Both the position numbers and the translations under genes were made by a program. From NCBI GenBank assembly GCA_007258455.2, contig VDFB02252616.1:124107760-124171759 (forward strand): 64,000 nt of DNA, in the 5' to 3' direction. Of the stretch, positions 50,725-60,959 are shown in pieces. Source of the DNA: Sequoia sempervirens. Lineage: Eukaryota > Streptophyta > Pinopsida > Cupressales > Cupressaceae. The notes beneath the pieces are model-generated. The model made no database searches. It was not told the DNA's origin and was given only the letters and a program-made list of their open reading frames with translations. Within the stretch, counting starts at the first letter, position 1, and each line of letters opens with the position of its first letter.

Positions 50725-51152
50725 TGTTGGTGTAATTAAATGTCTTGTACCTTGTCCTAGGTCATAATTACACCTTAGTTAAGTTTACTTATGGACAACA
50801 TAGGAGGTTGTTGGAGAATTTCCACTTTTGGTGGACTTGACATGTCATTATCTCATCATTTCCACCTTTTGTGGACACATCATGTGATTATCTCTCCACC
50901 TTTTGTGGAGTGATAGGTTTTCCTAATTATCTCTTGTCATAAGATTCTTACACTTTTCATAATCTTATGCCCTTCTATGTTCTCACCTTGGCTATTTAAC
51001 CAAGGGGTCTCTCATTGTAATCAAAATCATAATTAGAATCATATCATATCAATGACATTGAATACAGTTTATTCTTGTCATATTTTCTCTCTTTTCTTGT
51101 GCTTTCCATTTGGTCCATAGATCTTGGGTGGCAGCCATAGCCAATTCTAACA
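50725..51152 (+). repeat. 5' LTR of gag-only element, copy 2
   Basis: 428 bp, TGTTGG...CTAACA. U3 holds three TCCAC-5nt-GTGGA hairpins (50821-50835, 50861-50875, 50895-50909), an inverted repeat CATAAGATT/AATCTTATG (50938-50969), and a TATA-like TATTTAA (50993-50999) set between CCTTGG and CCAAGG. ATTATCTC follows the second and third palindromic spacers. Confidence 0.95.
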
Positions 51153-51164
51153 TTGTATCAGAGC
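51153..51164 (+). other. Primer-binding site, initiator Met tRNA
   Basis: TTGTATCAGAGC directly follows the LTR; it differs from the iMet complement only at the second base. Confidence 0.85.
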
Positions 51165-52714
51165 TAGGTTAGGTGCCATTGGAGAGTCTTTTTTTGAAGA
51201 GAGATCACAGATCTGAGGAGGTTCCATTCATGGCTCTTTGTTGCAGGTTCATATCCAAGCTTGCCGGTGCAAATCTGAACTCACCATTATGTCTGGAAGG
51301 TTCGAGATAGTCAATTTTGCCTTTTTTTTCGTCCAAATCGAACATACGAGGCCAAATCTATGAGGATTTGAAGCTGAAGAGTGGTTGCCAGATCCAGAAG
51401 GTAGCTGCAATTTTGGAGCATTTTGGGTCAAATCCGACCCTGCCATTAAGTCCAGAAGGGTCAAAAACCCTAAGATTGACTGTCAATTCGTCCATTTTGG
51501 AGCAAGTCATCTAGTTAGGCAAAAAAAATTTACCCGAAAGCCGTACAACCCCCAGGTCATCATTAATTCAATGGTACGATTTGCAGAAAAATATATTATT
51601 TAAATCGTTGAAATTTTTTTGAATTTTTTTTTAGAAAAATAACGATTTAAACTCTGCAAATTTTATTGTAAAATTTTTTTTTTTAAAAAAAAAATCAAAA
51701 AGAAAAAGAAGAAAGTCTTTTTCTGCAGACTTTCTTCATACTTTGTATAGAGTACCTGGCAGGTACGCCTGCCATGTGGCCATCATCCGCGGTGCCCACG
51801 GCCCACCACAACCGGCGCCCAACACATACAACTACCAGCAGCCTATTTCCAACAATCGGCGGCAAGATTGAAAAATCCGGCATCTGCATCATTCTAGCAC
51901 GCTCCAAAAAAGACTCCGGCAGCCTCAGTTTCATTCGATGGGAATTTATTATTCTAGGCAGCACAACTCGTAAAAATATTCTGACAAATCCAGAAGATTC
52001 TGATTCTCATGCTAGCCGACCCGTGATGGGCATTTCACCGTCAATTTCAAACCCTTGACTAGGAGAATATTCCACGGGGAAGAGCATATTTTTTTTGACG
52101 GCCTTTAGGATGTCAAATTTAACCCAGTGTTTAGCTGACATCAGCGCCATGCCATCAGTTTTGAAAAATTTCTACCCCTTTACCATTTGAGTTTTCATTT
52201 TTGCAGTTCATCTTTGAAGCTCCATAACTTGCACATTCTGACTCCTTTTTCAGAGCAATTTTTTTTTTATTTGGGCTAGAATTTCATGTTCTACGCATTG
52301 GTACAATAATTTTTTGGCTTTGGTGTCTGGTTTTTCTAGAATTTTCAGATTCTCATAGTTGTTGCTGCTTCGTCCTCATTTTGGGAACTTTGGGAGTCCA
52401 TATCTTGCTCCTACAGTAACATTTTTGGGTGCAATTTTTTTTGAAAGTGCATGATTTTTCATGTACTTCTCAGTGGTATGATCAGATTGATCTCATTTTA
52501 TACCAAAAATTGTACTTGATACTGTGGCCTATTTTGGCATTTGTAAGCACTAAGATCAAGACCACTTCGCTATTTTTGGAAAGTGGAAACTGTAAACGAA
52601 CTAAATATAAAGTGCCAAATTAGATATTTCTTAGGGGGTTTCTTGATTGAGTGATTTGGGGGGGTAATATTGCAGTGATTGGTTGCATTATTTTTCTTGG
52701 TTTGTGTTCTTGCA
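51165..52714 (+). other. Leader of gag-only element, copy 2
   Basis: 1.55 kb without a conserved frame. 51240-51510 is related to 10570-10830 in copy 1. Two diverged modules occur within it: near 51270-51330 (CTGAACTCACCATTATGTC...GTCAATTTTG) and near 51430-51500 (CCGACCCTGCCATTAAGTC...GTCAATTCG). Its conservation between subfamilies with different LTRs suggests a packaging or translation role, by inference. Confidence 0.65.
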
Positions 52715-54922
52715 ATGGGGAGATCTCAAATTGAACCCCTAAATCCACATAATTATGCTACATGGAGAAAATTAGTAACAAACTATCTCATGATGAAAGG
52801 TCTAATAGGTCATCTAAAGGACACAATTCAAAAACCTATTGATGCTAAAGAATTGGAAAAGTGGGAGATTGATCATGAGAAATCACTTGGATGCATATGT
52901 TCATTAGTCTCATTTGATTTGCAGTTTCATATTGAATCATGTAATTCACCTAAAGAGGTATAGGAGACTTTTGAGAAATTGTATTGTAAAACAGATAAGA
53001 TTAGAGGCTATCAGATTGATAATAATTTGATGAATCTTGATCCTAAGAGTTTTGACCACATCCAAGACTACATCTCCAAAATCAAGCAACTAAGAACACA
53101 ATTGAAAGAATGCACTATTGAAAAAGAGGATTTACAATTGATTCTGAATGTGTTATCCAAACTTGGTCCTGAGTATTCAGTGTTTGTTTCTAGCTTTCAT
53201 ACCCATCGACTTTCTATGGGAGCATCATATGTTGATCCTAAGTTTGATGACTTTGCAAATCTCCTAATCCAAGAGGAAGCTAAGTTAATGAACATGGGTC
53301 TAATCAAGTCTTCCAAACCACAAGCATTGGTGGAAAATGAGTCTAAGGTACAGAAAGAATCAGACAATCTTGATAAGAAGCAAAAGAAGAAAAAGAACAA
53401 GCCACATAAAGAATCAGAATCCTCATCATCAAAAGGAGAAACATCTAAGAAGGAGAGACCTTTTTGTGCATATTGCAAGAAGGATGGACATGAAGAAAAT
53501 TATTGTTATAAGAAGGATATTGATGAGTTGAAGAATTTTCTCAAAAAGAATCACATTGATTTGCCTTCTAGAATTTCTGAATCTTCTTCTCCTTCTACTT
53601 CAAAACAGTCTAGAAAGGACAAAGGTCAAACATATATATCAGGATATAAAGGACAAGCTCTTTGAGCTCATTCAAGTCCAGGATCAAGGAGATGGCTTCT
53701 AGATTCAGGAGCATCACATCATATGGCATCTTCACAGACTATCTTCTCTTCATTTCAGCCTTGTAATATGTCTCCTATCTTGATGGGAAACAATACATAC
53801 ATGAGTGTAACAGGGAAGGGATCTATTAGCATTGGGGAGAACACTTTTCAGGATGTCTTGTGTGTTCCTCATTTGACGAACAATTTACTTTCCATTTATC
53901 AGATTACACATGGTGGAGATGGGAGAATTGTGGAGTTCACTTCTGATTCTGTTATCATTTGGGACTTGGAGACTCGAGAGATTATTGCTATTGGGGTGGC
54001 TGATCATTCATCTCTGTTGTATTCATTTGCATAGTTTGCTTCTGATGATGACGACATTCCTTTGGTTGTTGATCACAACTATGATTCAGAGGAGACATTT
54101 GGCTTTTTGAACTTGGGCATACTCACATCAGATCCAGTTCTTGAGCCTTTCATTCCATCTCCTCCACCTACTATTGTAGTTGATGCTACTTGTGATTCAA
54201 CAATTTTGGCTCCTAGTGATTCAGTGCAACAGGATATACATAGTCTTCCATATATGACTACTTTGGATGACTTCCTAAGGGGTATTTCAGACTTGTTTGT
54301 GGAGTCTCATATTACAAATTTGGAGGACACCATTGATAGCATTCATCTTCTCTTTGATGAAGATGAACCTTCTTCAGTTGTTGTGAGGGAACACCTTGAC
54401 CCTCTTGTTCATTCTCTACATGATCATTCTTCTCAGTTTGGCGTGAGTGTGGATACTTTTGGACAACATTTGGAGGAGGCTTCTTTGTCTTCAAAGGGGA
54501 TATCATTGTCTTTGAATTATGTTCTACATTCATCTCTACTAGATGTTGGGTTTTCCTCTTCAGCAGTGTGGCCTAGAGCGCCTGATTGGAGTGTGTCAGC
54601 TTTCGGCATTGGCATGGAGACATTTGAGCATTCTTCAGAGACAACATCATCGCACATCATCCATCTTCATGACTTCCTGCATACATCCTTGTTTTTGTTT
54701 CTTCCTAAGGGGAGGAACATTGTTCGGTGCAATTGGATCATCTTCAGCATTCAATGTCGAGCTTCTACCATCATTGCAGGAGACTCAACATTGAGGGGGG
54801 TTACCTTGTCTCTCTTCTACTTCTCTCTTATGGGGGGGTCTTTTTCCTCACATGGGGTTTTTACCTTCTCATTCTTTATTGAGATTATTGCATTTCTATT
54901 TTGTATTTCATCTCTCTTTTGA
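52715..54922 (+). pseudogene. gag-protease-unknown domain frame of copy 2 (nearly intact)
   Basis: A single frame of about 735 codons from ATG 52715 to the stop at 54920, broken only by TAG 52961, TGA 53663 and TAG 54032, with no frameshift. Order: gag core (LNPHNYATW; YQIDNNLMNLDP; FVSSFHTHRLSM), a Lys/Ser-rich linker, CCHC knuckle at 53465-53506 with all ligands, protease LLDSGASHHM (Asp at 53702), a pre-integrase-like GNNTYMSVTGKG..VPHLTNNLLS, then about 290 residues rich in Ser, Asp and Leu (54050-54922). That last part lacks any polymerase motif but is shared with copy 1 (SVWPR.P and D.IH.LFDE). The final 60 residues are hydrophobic and may be read-through of 3' non-coding sequence. Confidence 0.85.
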
Positions 54923-55064
54923 GGGGGAGTTTTTCCCATGAGATTTTCTCGCTTTCCTCGCTTGTGAGAGATTGCATTGTGTGTACATGGGTACCTAACA
55001 TGGCCTAGTAGCTGGGACCCATCTTGCATTGTTTGCATTTGTGTACATTCTCCCTAAGTTGCAC

Positions 55065-55075
55065 TTAAGGGGGGG
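55065..55075 (+). other. 3' polypurine tract of copy 2
   Basis: AAGGGGGGG abuts the 3' LTR. Similar G-runs occur upstream at 54709, 54791, 54829 and 54920, an unusual series of candidate tracts. Confidence 0.7.
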
Positions 55076-55503
55076 TTTTGGTGTAATTAAATATCTTTTA
55101 CCTTGTCCTAGGTCATGATTACACCTTAGTTAAGTTTACTTAGGGACCACATAGGAGGTTGTTGGAGAATTTCCACTTTTGGTGGACTTGACATGTCACT
55201 ATCTCATCATTTCCACCTTTTGTGGACACATCATGTGATTATCTCTCCACCTTTTGTGGAGTGATAGGTTTTCCTAGTTGTCTCTTGTCATAAGATTCTG
55301 ACACTTGTCATAATCTTATGCCCTTCTATGTTCTCACCTTGGCTATTTAACCAAGGGGTCTCTCATTGTAATCAAAATCATAATTAGAATCATATCATAT
55401 CAATGACATTGAATACAGTTTATTCTTGTCATATTTTCTCTCTTTTCTTGTGCTTTCCATTTGGTCCATAGATCTTGGGTGGTAGCCATAGCCAATTCTA
55501 ACA
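55076..55503 (+). repeat. 3' LTR of gag-only element, copy 2
   Basis: 428 bp, colinear with 50725-51152. Its first dinucleotide is TT instead of TG. The hairpins, the CATAAGATT/AATCTTATG repeat and the TATTTAA (55344-55350) are kept. It ends CTAACA and is followed by GTTTG. Confidence 0.95.
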
Positions 55504-56968
55504 GTTTGTTTACTTGGTCTTTATCTTTTGACTTATCTTATTTATGCTCATTCCAAGGATGTCTCGATGATATCCTAAAATAGAGGATTTAGAGAAATAG
55601 GAATGGGGCAATGATCATTATCTTTTGTCTACTGTGCTTGTTGGATGCTCTTGTAATAACCTCGGTGAATACTTGTTTTGCTAGGTATGTGTGGAAGAGG
55701 TCTAGGGAAACTTGTTGACTATTACAGGGATAGGTTTACCTTTCCATGTTTTGGTCTAAGGTGTCTAAAACTTTCGAAGTACATCCTAGCAAGGTTTCTG
55801 TATGTCAGGTGTGAACAAGAATACTCCTATCTGATTGTCAAGTCAAAGTCCATCACAGTAGGTACCACACCATCCTAGTTTTCTATACCTTGATGCATCT
55901 TACCGCGTGTGTTATCAAACATAAGAAAATTTGGTCCTTTGAAAATCCCAATTCCTCGGCAAGTGATCATCATCATCATCATCATCATCATCTGCATTGG
56001 TGTCATTTTTCATCTTGTTGAAATGACTTATTTTCTTACTAATCACACAAACAAGGTACTATGACAGTTGATCATCATCACCATCATCATCGTCAATCCT
56101 GCATCCACAAATTGTTACCATATTACATAAACATATCATATAGGAAACATACATTGCATTTCATCATCATATCAACATGTTATCATGAACATTCTTCAAA
56201 AATAGGTGCATTCATGTCATTACATTTGACCCATTGCATTGCATCACATAGCATTCATTTGCATTTCATAAACATTTCATATTATCATTGCATAGCATAA
56301 ACAAAAGCATCTCATAATCATTATTTCATAAATAGTAGGTATATAAGCATTTAATCCATTAGGCATACACAATTGCATAGCATTATATCATCACATTACG
56401 TTCACATTATGCATTAGCATATCACTTTGCATTAACACATCTTTCCATCACGATCCACCATCATTTATTACATTTAGGATGATAAAATTTGTTATTCTAA
56501 GCATCTCATAAAACCATCTTATTATGTACTAAACATCATTTCATTTGCATCATATCATGACCATTGCATCATATCACATCCATCCATAAATCATCTCATA
56601 TATAAGCATTTTCCCACATATCATTGCATATACCATAAATCATATCATTTCACATATTGCATTGGCATAAAATAAATCATCATATAGATAACATCATTGC
56701 ACATCATAGATTATCATAATATAGATTTGTTAGTCATAAATATTGCACAAACATCATTAGAAATAAACCATCCATGCATAAATAAAGGGAACACATTGCA
56801 TCGCATCAAAATCATCATCGGCTCATATATATCATCAATCATATCACTGTCATAGTACAAAGAATAAAATCGGATCACTATACACATATATGTCAATCAG
56901 TACAAAACACCCATCGGGCTATCAAAAACGAGCCCATAAGGCACCAAAAGTACATCATAATATCTCAA
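55504..56968 (+). other. Tat 3' untranslated region, second part, with ATC and CAT-rich tracts
   Basis: Starts with the right GTTTG duplication. An (ATC)n microsatellite of about nine units lies at about 55964-55992, a second CATCAT run at about 56069-56090. From about 56100 to 56900 the plus strand is a CAT/CATT-rich, G-poor repeat-like stretch. I see no coding content. Confidence 0.65.
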
Positions 56969-58732
56969 TCAGGCCCGGTCTCTGTGGATGCTGCTCTCGC
57001 CCCTATCACTGTGACCCTCTGGTGGTCTCTAGCTAGCCTGCTTTGAGTACTTTGGGACCCAGTCTACTCTAGGAATAGTTTCGTGGTAAGCCTGGTAGTA
57101 GTACTCTATCTCTTGGATGGCATCCCTATAAGATCGCATCGGCATTGTACCCTGAGATAAGGAGGCTATCATGCTCTCAATCTATTTCCTACGGCCTAGC
57201 TCTGTGGCTACCTGTAGCTCTATAGCCTGTCTCTGTTGCACAGCCTGATCCCTCTCTACTTTAAGTTGCTCTCTCTCAGCCTGTGTCTAGTCTCTCTCTA
57301 CCGTCACTGCCTGAACTTGGGCCTGCAACTGTAAAATCAAGGCATCTCATGTGTCTGCCTACCCTGCTGGCTGTACCCATGGTTGCGTGTGAACTTGACC
57401 CTCACCCTCAGCTTGTGGTGGTGGGACTGGCTGATCCTGCTGCTATTCCTACATAGGGACATCTCCCTAACTTGGTGGGATTGGGAGCACGTTTGGTGGA
57501 TCCTGTCGAATCGCGACCCTGGGTCCTCATCCTCATCTTCTCCCTCTGCCTCTGACCCTGTGTGCCTCTGGATCCTCACCTAGAATAGTCAACTGAAGAG
57601 GAGGTATGAACCAATCCCTATAGGCCTGTGTAGTCCCTGAGTCTGCCAAGCCCTGATCATAAGCCCACAGTTGGACTACCAGCTGCCTAAAGTTGTCAAC
57701 TGCCTCCGTGATAGGAATGCTAGGCCCCCATGACACCTGTTTCATGTTGCCTGCAAACATGACTACATAACCATCATCTTGTCGATCCTATGGCTCTCCA
57801 AACTAATGATATATGCACCCAGGCAGCTATCGCTCAATCATTGTATGCTCCGGCCCCTGCATGTATTGATCCTAGCGGCAGTAGAAGAGATGATTTGCAT
57901 CATTGACCCATCCATGCCGACCAAGGTACAGAAATTAAGTAAACATAAGCATCTCATCTAGGACCCACCTCTAGTAGGGGATCTTGTGCTCACCAATGTG
58001 TGTGAAGGACATACCACCTTTGTACAATGCCACGAGGGCATCCTCTGACCCCATTAGAACTAGAATGACCCATGGACGTAGCACATAAATGTGCTCCCAT
58101 GCCAAAATATGTAGAAGTGTCACCCCAGCTCCCAACACTCTGCCATCCACGTATACATACTCGTGGAGATCCCTGTAAAGTGAATGCAAAAGGACGGGCC
58201 CCCATGCAAATCGAATTGGACTGTCTGAGACAACAATCCTCTCTCAGCAGTATCCCCAACCCAGACTGAAATACCACCCTCGTTTGTCTGGGGCAAATAA
58301 ATCTGAAATGATCGTTGCAATTGCCCAATGAAAGGGAGGTGCTATAACCCTATACCACTCCAGCTCAATCTAACCCTCACAGTAGATAATGTCTTGAGTG
58401 GCAAAGACTTAGATGCAGCAGTTGCATCCCTCCTCCATGTCATAGATCACCCGTTGGCCATGAATGGGCAATCGAAGAATGCGCCAAATGTCCTCCAAAG
58501 TGACAGTCACCTCACCAGTAGGGAGATGAAATGATGACATCTTGTTGTTCCACCTCTCGGCCAGTGCTAATAACATCCCTAAGTATGTGTGCACGGGCAC
58601 TGCATACGCAATATGCGATAAGCCAGTGACTCCCAATCGGTCCTGGTCTCTATCACTCAAGTCTTGTAGGACGCTGGCCAAATCCCGTGACCGGTGCTCC
58701 CATGAATAAGGCTCCCTAGGCCCGTCCTACAT
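56969..58732 (-). pseudogene. Antisense plant-mobile-domain (PMD) ORF of the Tat element
   Basis: Antisense to gag-pol. From the minus-strand ATG at 58732 to a TGA at 56969 is exactly 588 codons in one frame, with several TAG/TGA stops but no evident frameshift; the second codon is itself TAG. The N-terminal 300 or so residues look like a plant mobile domain (PF10536 type): LALAERWNN and FHLPTGEVTVTLEDIW..LRLPI.G at about 58465-58600, RGWYFSLGWGYC, then SLYRDLHEYVYVDGR.LGAGV near 58110-58185. A Pro/Gln-rich linker follows and a coiled coil (ERD..Q.EREQLKVERDQAVQQRQ) at about 57190-57300. PMD proteins act in plant gene silencing and development and were repeatedly captured by transposons; a silencing-evasion role here is inference. 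Confidence 0.8.
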
Positions 58733-59676
58733 CAAAGAAATTTAGCATGTTAAAAAATTTGGGAAAAATCCTAACCTAGCACTCCAAACTCATTCCCAGC
58801 GGCACAGTTTGTGATGGCGTCGTAGTTTGAGTTTCCTCAAAATTTGACATTGGACCCAAAATTAAGGCAAAAAGTGCTACCACGGTGCACTTTAGCTCCC
58901 AGCATCGCAATTTTCATGAAAAGGGCACCGTCGCAGCGCACTTTTCCCAAACTGGCCCACCGAGTCCAAGCTGAGCCCGAGCCCAGTGGCAGAGTTTCTA
59001 AACTCCAAACTCCACTGCTGCAGTGCAAAACAACAATTAGTGGTGCACTTTAAACATTGAGCGATACTATAATAGTGTCATTGGAGGCGAGCTCTCTTTT
59101 AAACAAGTAATAAATATGTTAATTGAAAAAATTAAGCTTAGGTAAGGGTCACATACCAGGGCACCGATGCTAGGTGGCCGCTGGTAGGTCTGAACTCGGT
59201 CTGAAATGTGTAGAGAAAGTTGTCATTGTGCCATATCGTCAGGAGGTTAGAGCTCAAATCTCAAGGTTTGCTAGCGGAGGTGTGTGAAAATGACTTGAAA
59301 GTGACCCCTCGAGCCCCTTTTAACCCTGAAAATTAGGGTTTTTTGACCTTGTAGGGCTGTCCTACTAAGGTTTTGGACCCCCAAACCTGTTTTTGTCTGT
59401 TTAGGGCTTGTTTTTCATCATTTTATTACGTTTAGACGTATTTTAACCTCCCAGACCCCTTTTGGACCTATCGGGCACTTTATCACCTTTTTCGCGAGAT
59501 CACCCAAAAAATTAAAATTTTCGTCCAATCTCTCGAGAGGGCATTATAATGGCATGTTTTCTCTCCCCATGCAACAGTGGGGCAAGTTTTTGAATATCAA
59601 AAATTTTTGGCTTTGATCGAGATCTTTTATTCTTTGAACTAATGCAACAAGTGCATTGCTTCAAAGAGGGGCAAAA
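58733..59676. other. Region between antisense ORF start and 3' LTR, right Tat unit
   Basis: Non-coding, matching 35945-36890. It should hold the antisense promoter. GAGGGGCAAAA before 59677 is the probable polypurine tract of LTR C. Confidence 0.6.
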
Positions 59677-60959
59677 TGTAGACACAAAATATACTGATTG
59701 ACATTGTGCATTCAATCCTGACTTACTAACATCGTTTCTTCCTAAATCATCCCTCAATTTAACTATTTAATCAAATCCCCCTATCTGATTAAATTCATCA
59801 ATATTCATCTCTTAATTAAATAAATCATGTTGTCTAATTAAGTCAATCTCTTTTGTTAATTAAATCAATCCATCTGATCCAATTATCCCTATTTAATTAA
59901 ATAAACAATTTATTTGATTAAATCTCTAAACTCTATCCATTAAATTAAATAAATTAAAACCTTATTTGATTTAATCTAACACCATTCCTTTTTAATTAAA
60001 TAAATCAAAATATTTATTTAATTAGCCTCTTATCATATTCCTCTTTTATCTAATTTAAATAAATCCATAAATTTGAGTCAAATAAGTCACATCATCTAAT
60101 CTCCTGTTAAATTAATTAAACCCTTGATTAATTTAATCTAATCTCATGTCACATCCTCTAGATAATGCAAGTTGCACATGAAAATAGATTTAATTCATTT
60201 ATTAAATCTCTATTTTCCTCACAAGGCATCTTTTGGAATATTCTCTCAATTTGAATTCAAAAATTCCAAGTCAACATGTACATCCAACAAGGCATTTAAA
60301 ACCTCTTACATGTCCTTTGCCTTGAGCCAAGTGGCATTTATTTCATTTTCCCTTCCTCCTTTCATGTCATTTCAACAAATTTGAATTTCAAATATTGGTA
60401 TTTATTGGTACAAACCCCAAATCTTGCACAACCACCACCCATTCATAGCTTGACAAGTGGCACCATATCATTGGATGAATGTTAGTCCCACATTGCTCAA
60501 ATGTGGACATTCATCCATCTTGAAATCCTATAAATGAAGAGCTCCTCTCCTCATTTTATCATACACAATCCAAGCAAAGTTACAATGCTAAAATACTTAG
60601 CCATTTCCATCCATCATTTGAATTCTTAGCTAGGATTTTTGCAGATTTGGCTTGGAGTTCTCATCTTTTCATCAAAAGTGGATCAACAATCTCTTCAACA
60701 TTCAAATCTTGCATAATAGGAATTGGGAAAGAGCCAATTTTCACATCAAATTGGAACCAATTCCCTCATGGGATCAAGTGTTTGCTATTTAAATTAGGAT
60801 TTAATCTTTTTTTTACCATTTCATTGTGTTCTTTACTATTTTCATTCCTAGTTTGAGTTGTAAATGGATTTCATGGGGAATCTTTCTTTTGGCTTATAAT
60901 TCCTTTTCTAACTTGTTTATTCATATTGTTTTGCAGGTACTAGGAAAAGGGTTCACACA
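59677..60959 (+). repeat. 3' LTR (LTR C) of the Tat element
   Basis: 1283 bp from TGTAGACACA to GGGTTCACACA, followed by ATGAT, which matches the five bases before LTR A. TATA box at 60529-60535. Confidence 0.95.

Larger units (their letters stand above)
50725..55503 (+). mobile_element. Complete gag-only copia-like element, copy 2 (TR-GAG type), nested in Tat
   Basis: 4779 bp with two 428-bp LTRs, TSD GTTTG, a tRNA-Met primer site, polypurine tract and one long frame carrying gag and protease but no integrase, RT or RNase H. This is the architecture called TR-GAG in plants: non-autonomous, using enzymes from other copia elements. By hand alignment the LTRs differ at about 12 of 428 positions, so it is the youngest insertion here. 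Confidence 0.9.
34957..60959 (+). mobile_element. Large Tat-type Ty3/gypsy element with three LTRs
   Basis: The block is bounded by TSD ATGAT (34952-34956 and 60960-60964). It contains LTR A (truncated), a 3' internal fragment, LTR B, the main internal region and LTR C. Without the nested 4.8-kb insertion at 50725-55503 it is about 21 kb. Tat features are a large size, a CxxH-type knuckle, a second archaeal-type RNase H after the usual one, integrase without chromodomain, and an additional antisense ORF between pol and the 3' LTR. Confidence 0.85.

Noticed and set aside
54700..54922. Hydrophobic C-terminus of the gag-only frame as a membrane anchor
   Set aside because: The stretch contains several polypurine-like G-runs and looks like 3' non-coding sequence in a fortuitously open frame; copy 1 cannot test it because it is truncated.
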